Shown piece after piece: positions 55,555 to 64,000 of a stretch of 64,000 nucleotides of DNA. The stretch's first letter is position 1. Every line of letters begins with the position of its first letter. The translations under genes and the position numbers were made by a program. Below the pieces are notes generated by a model, which was not told where the DNA came from, did not search any database, and saw only the letters and a list, made by a program, of their open reading frames with translations. The DNA is from Elusimicrobiota bacterium (GTDB lineage Bacteria > Elusimicrobiota > Elusimicrobia > UBA1565 > UBA9628). Location of the stretch: contig JACRDQ010000008.1 in assembly GCA_016218545.1 (NCBI GenBank), forward strand, positions 17,471-81,470, read 5' to 3'.

Positions 55555-56691
55555 ATGAGACCCAACGTCCTCATCGTCGGCGGCGGAGTGATGGGCGTCT
55601 CCACGGCCTACTGGCTGACCAAGATGGGCAGGTCCGTGCAGATCCTGGACCGCGGCGAGATCCCCAATTCCGCCTCCTCCTCGGGCGACCATGTCCGGGT
55701 CTTCCATCTCACGCACGGCAAGGACGCCTTCTACACCGACCTGGCCGCCAAGTCCCTGCCCCTGTGGCTGGCTCTCAACGAGGAGGCGGGCGAGAGGCTC
55801 TTCCACCAGAACGGCATGCTCGAGCTCGCGGTCAAGGACGGCGGGTACGAGGACCAGAGCTACCGGGTCCTCCAGGAGATGAACCTGCGCGTCGAGCGCA
55901 TGGACAAGCCGGAGATCCGGCACCACCACCCGATGTTCGACGTCCGGCCGCTGCGCTTCGCGGTCTTCCACCACGACGCGGGCTTCATCTGGGCCATGCG
56001 GACCGTGGCCGCGCTCTCGCACCTCGCCCAGAAGAAGGGCGCGAAGGTCAAGCTCCAGACCGAGGCGGCCGAGGTGCTGGCGGACAAGGCGGGCATCCGG
56101 GGGGTCCGGGACCGGCAAGGCAAGGTCTGGCAGGCCGACCACTACCTCTTCACCGCCGGCCCATGGACGGGCGCCCTCCTGAAGAAGTGGCGCCTGCCCT
56201 TGAAGGTGACCCGCCAGGAGCAGATGCACCTCATGCCGCCGACCAACAGGGGGCGCTACCGGCCCGAGCATTTCCCCGTGTTCGCGGTGAGGAGCGCGGG
56301 ACTCTACGGCTTTCCCATCCACATCCACGGCTTCCTGAAGCTCTCAGCCATGGCCGAGGGGGCGCCGGGCTTGCTGACCGGCGACGCCGCGACGAAGGTC
56401 TCCACGCCGTTCGAGCGCAAGTGCCGCTCCTTCCTGAAGAAGTTCCTCCCGGACCTCGCGGGCTTCACGGAGATGGAGGGCAAGCTCTGCTGCGCCGCGA
56501 GCACGCCGGACAAGGACTTCATCATGGACCGGCTGCCGGACACGCCCAACGGGTTCGTGGCCGCGGGATTCTCGACCAGGGGGATGAAGTTCTCCCCGCT
56601 CGTGGGCAAGACCATGGCCGAGCTGATCGTGGGCGGGCGCAGCGAGGTCAACCTGCACCGCTTCCGCGTCCACCGCTTCCACGAGCGGTAG
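55555..56691 (+). CDS. FAD-dependent amine/amino-acid oxidase (DAO family)
   Basis: 378 residues from the ATG at 55555. N-terminal Rossmann motif VLIVGGGVMGVSTAYWLTKMG, then the DAO-fold blocks FHHDAGFIWAMRTVAAL, GAKVKLQTEAAEVL, FTAGPWTGALLKKW and PDKDFIMDRLPDTPNGFVAAGFSTRGMKFSPLVGK. It resembles monomeric sarcosine oxidase and N-methyltryptophan oxidase; which amine is oxidised is unclear. No covalent-flavin Cys can be assigned by eye. A family B palindrome follows 6 bp after the stop. Confidence 0.88.
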   Translation: MRPNVLIVGGGVMGVSTAYWLTKMGRSVQILDRGEIPNSASSSGDHVRVFHLTHGKDAFYTDLAAKSLPLWLALNEEAGERLFHQNGMLELAVKDGGYEDQSYRVLQEMNLRVERMDKPEIRHHHPMFDVRPLRFAVFHHDAGFIWAMRTVAALSHLAQKKGAKVKLQTEAAEVLADKAGIRGVRDRQGKVWQADHYLFTAGPWTGALLKKWRLPLKVTRQEQMHLMPPTNRGRYRPEHFPVFAVRSAGLYGFPIHIHGFLKLSAMAEGAPGLLTGDAATKVSTPFERKCRSFLKKFLPDLAGFTEMEGKLCCAASTPDKDFIMDRLPDTPNGFVAAGFSTRGMKFSPLVGKTMAELIVGGRSEVNLHRFRVHRFHER

Positions 56692-56696
56692 CATAC

Positions 56697-56767
56697 TGGG
56701 GTCAGTCTTCAACTTATTCAACTTATTCCCGTAGGGAATAAGTTGAATAAGTTGAAGACTGACCCCA
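56697..56767. repeat. 71-bp perfect palindrome, family B
   Basis: Arms of 34 bp (TGGGGTCAGTC... and its complement) around a GTA loop at 56731-56733. Abuts the TGA of the P-II-like gene at 56768 and lies 6 bp from the oppositely oriented oxidase stop. The decayed copy is at 13624-13684. Confidence 0.95.
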
Positions 56768-57088
56768 TCAGTGAGGAGGGACGAAGCCGACGGCCTGGAT
56801 CACTTCCTGCAGGTAGGCCACGCCTCCGCCGGGCCTGTCGATCTCTCCCGCCGTGATGACCGCCTTGAGGACCTTGTCCGCCAGGGCCGGGGGCACGAGG
56901 ATGTGGACGATCCGCTTGCCCACCTCGATGTCCGCGGCGGCCGGGCCGAGGGTCTGGCGCACGCCGGTCCCCTGCGCGAAGAAGTAGGTCGCGCCCGAGG
57001 CTCCGGCGGCCAGGGCCGCCTCGATGACGGCGTTGCCGAAGTGGTGCTGGACCACCGCGGTGAGCAGCTGAAGTTTCTTGGTCGCCAT
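56768..57088 (-). CDS. P-II-like signalling protein
   Basis: 106 residues. The ferredoxin-like P-II fold is recognisable (KKLQLLTAVVQHHFGNAVIEAALAAGASGATYFFAQGTGV, then IVHILVPPALADKVLKAVITAG and GGGVAYLQEVIQAVGF), but the T-loop is short and lacks the Tyr that is uridylylated in GlnB/GlnK. It is probably an effector-binding regulator of a different target. It follows aconitase by 14 bp on the same strand, so a link to 2-oxoglutarate or TCA flux is plausible but inferred. Confidence 0.8.
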   Translation of the reverse strand: MATKKLQLLTAVVQHHFGNAVIEAALAAGASGATYFFAQGTGVRQTLGPAAADIEVGKRIVHILVPPALADKVLKAVITAGEIDRPGGGVAYLQEVIQAVGFVPPH

Positions 57089-57102
57089 GATTCCCCCTTC
57101 GG

Positions 57103-59823
<2,721 letters not shown>

Positions 59824-59949
59824 GGGGGCTCCTTGGATTCCGGTGACTGGGCCCATTCTACCTCTAGATGTCGCCGCCGCGCAATGACGGCAGTCTCCCT
59901 TGCCTGAGCATCCCCGAGCGACAGGTCCTCAGCGGCTTGGGCCATTATG

Positions 59950-59955
59950 TATACT
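59950..59955 (+). promoter_or_regulatory. Putative -10 box of the S9-like gene
   Basis: TATACT ends 7 nt before the ATG at 59963; no ribosome-binding site. Confidence 0.5.
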
Positions 59956-59962
59956 CACGGCC

Positions 59963-61987
59963 ATGACGGGACTGCTCCTCGTGCTCGCGGCGTGGGCGGC
60001 CGCGGCTCCGGTCAAGGAGCCGGCCGCGGACCCTGACCTGCTCTCGTGGCTGGAGAACGGGTCGTCGCCGATGGTGGAGTGGTGGTCCGCGGACGCGGAC
60101 TCCAAGGCCGCGGATTTCCTCGGCGCCCTGCCGGGGCGCGAGCGTCTGCGCCAGCGCCTCGGAGAGCTCATGCGGGCGGGCTCCATCGAGGGCATCGAGG
60201 TCCGAGGGGAGCGCCTCTTCGTGCTGCGCCGGTCCAGCGGAGACCTCCAGCCCAAGCTCTTCGTCCATGACCCGGGCGAGGAGACCCCGCTTCTTGCGCT
60301 CGACGTCGACGCGATCAGCCCGGACGGGACGTGGGCGCTCGACTGGTGGTCGCCGTCCCTCGACGGGGCTCTCCTCGCCTACGGCCTGACCGACCTGCGC
60401 GTCGGAGAGAGCGTCGTGCGGGTCCGCGACGTGGACTCCGCCGTGGACCTGCCGGACCGCATTCCGCGCGCCCCGGCCGCGGGAGCGGCGTGGCTGGCCG
60501 ACCGGACGGGCTTCTTCTACGGCCGCCTGCCCAAGCCCGGCTCGGTCCCGGAGGCCGAGCTCGACTACCACCGGCGCATCTACTTCCACCTCCTCGGGAC
60601 CGACCCGCTCGACGACCCCCTCGTCTTCGGCGGGGGCCGACCCAAGGAGGAGTGGCCCGAGGCGCGGATGTCGCCGGACGGGCGCTACCTCCTGGTGACC
60701 GTCCGGCAGGGCTCCCGGAGGAGCGAGCTCTACGTCAGCGACCTCAGGGCCAAGAGCACGGACTTCGTCACGATCGTCGCGGGCGCAGACGCCCTCTTCG
60801 AGGGGAAGTTCGGGGGGGACACCCTCTACATCCTGACCAACGAGGACGCTCCCCGGGGCAGGATCGCGGCCACGGACTTCCGCAAGCCCTTCAAGGTGCT
60901 GGGCCTGCGGCCCAAGGCCAGGGCCTGGAAGCGGCCGAACTGGAGGGAGGTCGTGCCGGAAGGCCCGTTGGCCATCGCGGGCTTCGAGCCGGTGGAGGGA
61001 GGGGTCGTGGTCCACAGCCTCGAGCGAGGGATCTCGAGGCTGAGCGTCTACGACCTGGAGGGCACGGGCTTGCGCGAGATCGCCCTGCCCGGGTCGGGCA
61101 GCGTGCGGGCCTTGGCCGGCCGGCCTCGCTCCGACGCGTTCTACGTCGTCCACGAGTCCTTCTTCGCGCCCACCGCGCTCCTGCGCTGCGCGGCCGGAGG
61201 GTCCGCCGCGTCCGTGGTCTCCGCAGTGGCGCCGTCGTGGAGGCCCGGGGCCTTCGAGGCCCGCGAGGAGTCCTTCCTCGACCGCGACGGCAAGGCCGTG
61301 ACCGTCTGGCTGGCTTCCAGGAAGGGCCTGCGCCGGGATCGGAACGCCCCGGCCATGGTCCTGGCTCCCGGGGCCGGGGCGGCCGCGCCGGTGCCGTTCT
61401 TCGCTCCGCATCTCGCGGCCTGGTTCGAGAAGGGAGGCCTCCTCGCGGTCCCGGTGTCGGAGAAGGCCGTGGACCTCGAGGATGCCGCCCGGTGGCTCGT
61501 GGCCAAGGAGTTCACCAGGCCGGAGCGGCTGGCGGCCGTGGGCACGGGCCTGGGAGGGCTGGCGGCCGGCTGGGCCGCGGTCCGGGCCCCGGAGGTGTTC
61601 CGAGCGGCCGCGCTCTCCTCGCCGTGGACGGACCTCCTCGGGCTCGGGCGCATGTCTCCGGGAGCGCGCTGGGTCCGGGACTACGACGTCCGCGGCCCTG
61701 ACGGACTGCCGCTGAGGCTGGCGGAGATGTCCCCGCTCCACCAGGTGGAGCAGGGCGTGCCCTATCCGGCGTTCCTGATCTCGGCGGGAACCTGGGACCA
61801 GGAGGTCCACCCCAGCCAGTCCCGCAAGCTCGCGGCGCGGCTGCAGGCCTGCACTTCCTCGGGCAAGCCCGTGCTGCTGAGGGTCCGGGCCAGGGCCGGG
61901 AGGGAGCGGGGCAGGCCCCTGGATGTCGTGCTCGACGAGCTGGCGGACCGGTACGCGTTCCTCCTGCGGGAGCTGGGGGTGCAGTGA
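59963..61987 (+). CDS. Prolyl-oligopeptidase (S9A)-like protein with lost catalytic residues
   Basis: 674 residues from the ATG at 59963. Signal-like hydrophobic N-terminus (TGLLLVLAAWAAAAPV), S9A beta-propeller (about 60-440; ISPDGTWALDWW, WLADRTGFFYGRLPKPG, PLDDPLVFGGG) and an alpha/beta-hydrolase C-terminal domain. The nucleophile motif GGSNGG reads GTGLGG (527-532, Ser replaced by Gly529), the catalytic-His region reads RARAGRERGRP (His replaced by Arg647), and the Asp region is GTWDQEV. The NIRGGGEYG block is also missing. Peptidase activity is unlikely. Coupled to the next gene by a GTGA overlap. Confidence 0.85.
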   Translation: MTGLLLVLAAWAAAAPVKEPAADPDLLSWLENGSSPMVEWWSADADSKAADFLGALPGRERLRQRLGELMRAGSIEGIEVRGERLFVLRRSSGDLQPKLFVHDPGEETPLLALDVDAISPDGTWALDWWSPSLDGALLAYGLTDLRVGESVVRVRDVDSAVDLPDRIPRAPAAGAAWLADRTGFFYGRLPKPGSVPEAELDYHRRIYFHLLGTDPLDDPLVFGGGRPKEEWPEARMSPDGRYLLVTVRQGSRRSELYVSDLRAKSTDFVTIVAGADALFEGKFGGDTLYILTNEDAPRGRIAATDFRKPFKVLGLRPKARAWKRPNWREVVPEGPLAIAGFEPVEGGVVVHSLERGISRLSVYDLEGTGLREIALPGSGSVRALAGRPRSDAFYVVHESFFAPTALLRCAAGGSAASVVSAVAPSWRPGAFEAREESFLDRDGKAVTVWLASRKGLRRDRNAPAMVLAPGAGAAAPVPFFAPHLAAWFEKGGLLAVPVSEKAVDLEDAARWLVAKEFTRPERLAAVGTGLGGLAAGWAAVRAPEVFRAAALSSPWTDLLGLGRMSPGARWVRDYDVRGPDGLPLRLAEMSPLHQVEQGVPYPAFLISAGTWDQEVHPSQSRKLAARLQACTSSGKPVLLRVRARAGRERGRPLDVVLDELADRYAFLLRELGVQ

Positions 61988-62745
61988 GCATGGAGCTCGT
62001 GGTCCTGGGCTCCGGAGGCTTCGCCCTGGGGACCGGCCGCGAGGTCCGTCATCCGGCCGGGTATGCGGTCCGGATCGGAGCGGACCTGGTCCTGCTGGAC
62101 CTCGGATTCGGGGACCTGCGCCAGTTGGCGCGGGCCGGCCTCGACCCGGCGCGGGTGCGGGACGTGTTCTTCACCCACCTCCACCCCGACCATGTGGGCG
62201 ACCTGGCCGCCCTGCTCTTCTTCCTCCGCTACGAGCGCCGTCCCGCTTCAGGGACCCTGCGCCTCTTCGGGCCTCCGGGGTTCAAGGGCTTCCTGGCACG
62301 ACTCATGGCCGCGCACCGGCCATGGGTTGCGGCCAAGGGCTACCGCTTGCAGGTCGTTGAGCTGAAGGGAGGAGACCGGGTCCGGGGCCGCTCCTGGGCC
62401 TTGTCCTGCCTTCGGGTCCCTCATTCCGCTCCCAGCCTGGCCTACCGCATGACGGACGGTCGGCGCAGCCTGGTCTACTCGGGAGATACCGGGTTTGACC
62501 CCGGCCTGGCGGTCTTTGCGGCAGGCTGCGACCTGCTGGTCCTCGAGTGCAGCGCGGCCGACGGGCAGGCTCGCCCTGGCACGCACCTGACCGTTTCCGA
62601 GGCCCTGAGCCTGGCACGGCTCTCTAACTGCCGGAAAACCGTGTTTTCCCACCTTGGGGAGGGTTCCGCGGCCGCCCTGCGGCGTCTCCGGGGCCTGCCG
62701 GAGAGGTTCGTCCTGGCTCAGGACCTGGCCAGGTTCCGCATGTGA
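61984..62745 (+). CDS. Metallo-beta-lactamase-fold hydrolase (RNase Z/ElaC-like)
   Basis: 253 residues from the GTG at 61984 overlapping the upstream stop (ATG at 61990 is an alternative). Metal-binding motif THLHPDHVGD (His65, His67, Asp69, His70), a further His in RVPHSAPSLAYR, GDTGFDPGL and FSHLGEG are in the expected order. Closest to RNase Z/PhnP-type phosphodiesterases or arylsulfatase-like MBL proteins; the true substrate is not evident. Paired with the non-catalytic S9-like protein. Confidence 0.88.
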   Translation: MSMELVVLGSGGFALGTGREVRHPAGYAVRIGADLVLLDLGFGDLRQLARAGLDPARVRDVFFTHLHPDHVGDLAALLFFLRYERRPASGTLRLFGPPGFKGFLARLMAAHRPWVAAKGYRLQVVELKGGDRVRGRSWALSCLRVPHSAPSLAYRMTDGRRSLVYSGDTGFDPGLAVFAAGCDLLVLECSAADGQARPGTHLTVSEALSLARLSNCRKTVFSHLGEGSAAALRRLRGLPERFVLAQDLARFRM

Positions 62746-62796
62746 ACATAATGTGAAACATGCGCCCCACACCTGGAAATGCACGGGTACGTCTGT

Positions 62797-62846
62797 TATA
62801 CTAATCATGGGGCTAGGCTGACCGGATCGGACGGTCCGGTGGGAGG
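62797..62846 (+). promoter_or_regulatory. Promoter and leader hairpin of the NLTTYYPAPSG protein gene
   Basis: TATACT at 62797-62802, then a leader of about 43 nt with a 6-bp hairpin (ACCGGA 62821-62826, TCCGGT 62835-62840) placed directly against the GGGAGG ribosome-binding site (62841-62846), which stands 5 nt before the ATG. Confidence 0.55.
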
Positions 62847-62851
62847 CCATT

Positions 62852-63670
62852 ATGTCACGCGAAATCCATCTTTACCTTGACATGCGGATGACGTCGCGCT
62901 TCTTGATCAGCGGCGTCGCGGCGCTGCTCGTCCTGGCGTCCGCCGGGGAGCTCAATTCCGAATACGTCAACCTGACGACCTATTATCCGGCTCCTTCAGG
63001 CGTCTATACGCAGATGTTGACGACGGGAAGGACCTTCCTGGCCCAGAACACCAACTCAGGCGTGGGGGTCGGGTTCGGGTCCACGAATTTCCCGCCGTCC
63101 GGGGTCACGGGCGGCTCGAGCCTCAAGCTCGGCGTCGCCGGTTCAGTGGGCGTGGGCGCGGTCGGAGGCGGGTTCGTGAACGCGGCGCTCTCCGTCCCCA
63201 ACAACCCCAATGACATCGTCGTGCAGGGCAGGATCGGGATCGGCTCCACCCGGGTCCACTCCACGGACGATCCGGACAATGCCATAGGACTGAGCAAGGG
63301 CAACGGGCTGATCGTCCGCGGCAGGGTCAGGGTGGGAGCGGGGTTGGCCTATGACGCTGCAGAGGCCGCCAAACGGAGCCGGAGTTATCTTTACCTCGAC
63401 AATTCCGACACCGGCTGCGTGGGCACGGCCATCGCCGGGAACAACCAGACCTCGATCTGCAACGGGGGCGAGTACGCCACTTTCGTGCCGGGCTTGTTCG
63501 TCAACGGCTGGTGGTACCAGCACCGGGGAGGGCAGGTCATCGCGCAGTGGGGCGGAGGCGCCAACGACTGGACGACCCAGGTTTGGGGTATGGGATTCAA
63601 CGGCAATCCCAACTGGCTCACCCTGGGCAAGAACGACAAGAGCCTCTACGTGCACTGCTGCCCGAAATAG
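62852..63670 (+). CDS. Secreted protein with NLTTYYPAPSG motif
   Basis: 272 residues. A membrane or signal segment (about 15-34; RFLISGVAALLVLASAGE) is followed by YVNLTTYYPAPSGVYTQM, which I associate with a family of exported, possibly pilin-like or surface proteins from Elusimicrobiota and related phyla. The middle is Gly/Val/Asn-rich and beta-prone; the C-terminus has Trp and Cys residues (FVNGWWYQHRGGQVIAQWGGG, YVHCCPK). Function unknown. The ATG at 62852 has a strong ribosome-binding site; ATG 62882 or 62888 would give a more ordinary signal peptide. Confidence 0.7.
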   Translation: MSREIHLYLDMRMTSRFLISGVAALLVLASAGELNSEYVNLTTYYPAPSGVYTQMLTTGRTFLAQNTNSGVGVGFGSTNFPPSGVTGGSSLKLGVAGSVGVGAVGGGFVNAALSVPNNPNDIVVQGRIGIGSTRVHSTDDPDNAIGLSKGNGLIVRGRVRVGAGLAYDAAEAAKRSRSYLYLDNSDTGCVGTAIAGNNQTSICNGGEYATFVPGLFVNGWWYQHRGGQVIAQWGGGANDWTTQVWGMGFNGNPNWLTLGKNDKSLYVHCCPK

Positions 63671-63679
63671 GCGAGGGAT

Positions 63680-63782
63680 TTGCCAAGGTCGTCGGATTAG
63701 TATAATGTTTTGACGGGCAGGGGGGGCGAGGTCCCTTTCCAAGGCGGCCGTTGATGCGGCCGCTTTTGATTCCCCGTCAAGA
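63680..63782 (+). ncRNA. Promoter and structured 5' leader RNA of the hxsD-like gene
   Basis: TTGCCA (63680-63685), a 15-bp spacer and TATAAT (63701-63706) start a transcript near 63712. The first 70 nt form a closed multi-stem unit: TTGACGGG (63710-63717) pairs with CCCGTCAA (63773-63780), enclosing a G-run hairpin (about 63719-63736) and a 7-bp GC hairpin, 63744-63750 with 63757-63763, followed by UUUU. The ATG is about 53 nt further on. This looks like a three-way junction; it could be a riboswitch, an attenuator or an RNA-protein site. I cannot match it to a known class. Confidence 0.6.
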
Positions 63783-63832
63783 TGAGAGCGGCCATCCGAG
63801 ACCAAGTGATCCCGATCGAGGCGAACTAACCA

Positions 63833-64000
63833 ATGAATCTGAAGATCGACGGCAAGGTATATCCGTTGGAGGCGGTGCAGGCGGCGGCGTATTCGATGAC
63901 GGACCGGGTGTACGCGCGGGTGAGCCGGAAGGGAGGGGAGATCGGCGTGGCGTTGAAGGCGAAGTCCGGGGGCGACGGAGGGGAGAAGCTGGAGGACGAG
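63833..64000 (+). CDS. hxsD: HxsD-like protein, 3' end beyond the window
   Basis: 56 residues are visible from the ATG at 63833. The pattern MNLKIDGKVYPLEAVQAAAYSMTDRVYARVSRKGGEIGVALKAK resembles the N-terminal half of HxsD (YxxEAVxxAAYxxTDRxYxxV...). HxsD is the small accessory protein of the His-Xaa-Ser (HXS) peptide-maturation system, normally encoded with the radical-SAM enzymes HxsB and HxsC. A GAGG lies 12 nt upstream. The call rests on a short partial match and needs the downstream genes to confirm it. Confidence 0.5.
   Translation, partial: MNLKIDGKVYPLEAVQAAAYSMTDRVYARVSRKGGEIGVALKAKSGGDGGEKLEDE

Overview
This is a gene-dense, strongly GC-rich stretch of bacterial chromosome with no phage, integron or CRISPR signature. 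The gene set points to a free-living or environmental member of the Elusimicrobiota: a SprA-type type IX secretion translocon with a PorV-like partner and a cargo protein carrying a C-terminal sorting domain, many secreted beta-propeller proteins, large multidomain Ser/Thr kinases, and a secreted protein with the NLTTYYPAPSG motif. The phylum call is an inference from gene content; no rRNA is present to confirm it.

Layout. 1-433: end of a ComF gene. 476-6863 (minus): a PorV-like barrel, a FlgD-Ig-like secreted protein and a 1621-residue beta-propeller cargo protein. 6981-13497 (minus): a small secreted protein, YjbQ, and the 1843-residue SprA homolog with a near-perfect sigma-70 promoter. 13710-20130 (plus): a signalling operon of a TPR/kinase/WD40/FGE-like giant, a PP2C phosphatase and an FHA-kinase. 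20159-20482: a promoter-driven, heavily base-paired non-coding RNA candidate on the minus strand. 20518-26074 (minus): mutS-mutL-cpaF. 26123-30084 (minus): a CcdA-type protein, a histidine kinase/response regulator pair, an unknown membrane protein and a HExxH protein with a possible frameshift. 30170-35353 (plus): a degenerate EPSP-synthase-like protein coupled to MoxR and to a DUF58-transglutaminase fusion. 35399-37336: unknown secreted/membrane protein. 37462-42806 (minus): a polyphosphate operon (PPK2-type Pap, Ppk1, SixA, CHAD). 42887-46783 (plus): a secreted caspase-like protein and an Omp85-like barrel. 46853-51160 (minus): a propeller-HAD protein and a TPR-membrane-kinase. 51278-53167 (plus): a SerB-SerA-ACT fusion. 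53161-55452 (minus): a zinc-ribbon protein and a TIM-barrel hydrolase-like protein. 55555-56691 (plus): an FAD amine oxidase. 56768-59823 (minus): aconitase and a P-II-like protein. 59963-62745 (plus): a degenerate S9 peptidase and an MBL-fold hydrolase. 62852-64000 (plus): a secreted protein, a structured leader RNA and the start of an HxsD-like gene.

Window-level themes. (1) About ten genes have a TAnnnT -10 box ending 6-7 nt before the start codon and no Shine-Dalgarno, which suggests leaderless transcription. (2) Long, near-perfect palindromes of at least two families sit between genes, several directly against stop codons. (3) Three full-length homologs have lost catalytic residues (EPSP synthase, HAD phosphatase, S9 peptidase). 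(4) Two uncommon fusions join functionally linked proteins (SerB-SerA, DUF58-transglutaminase).
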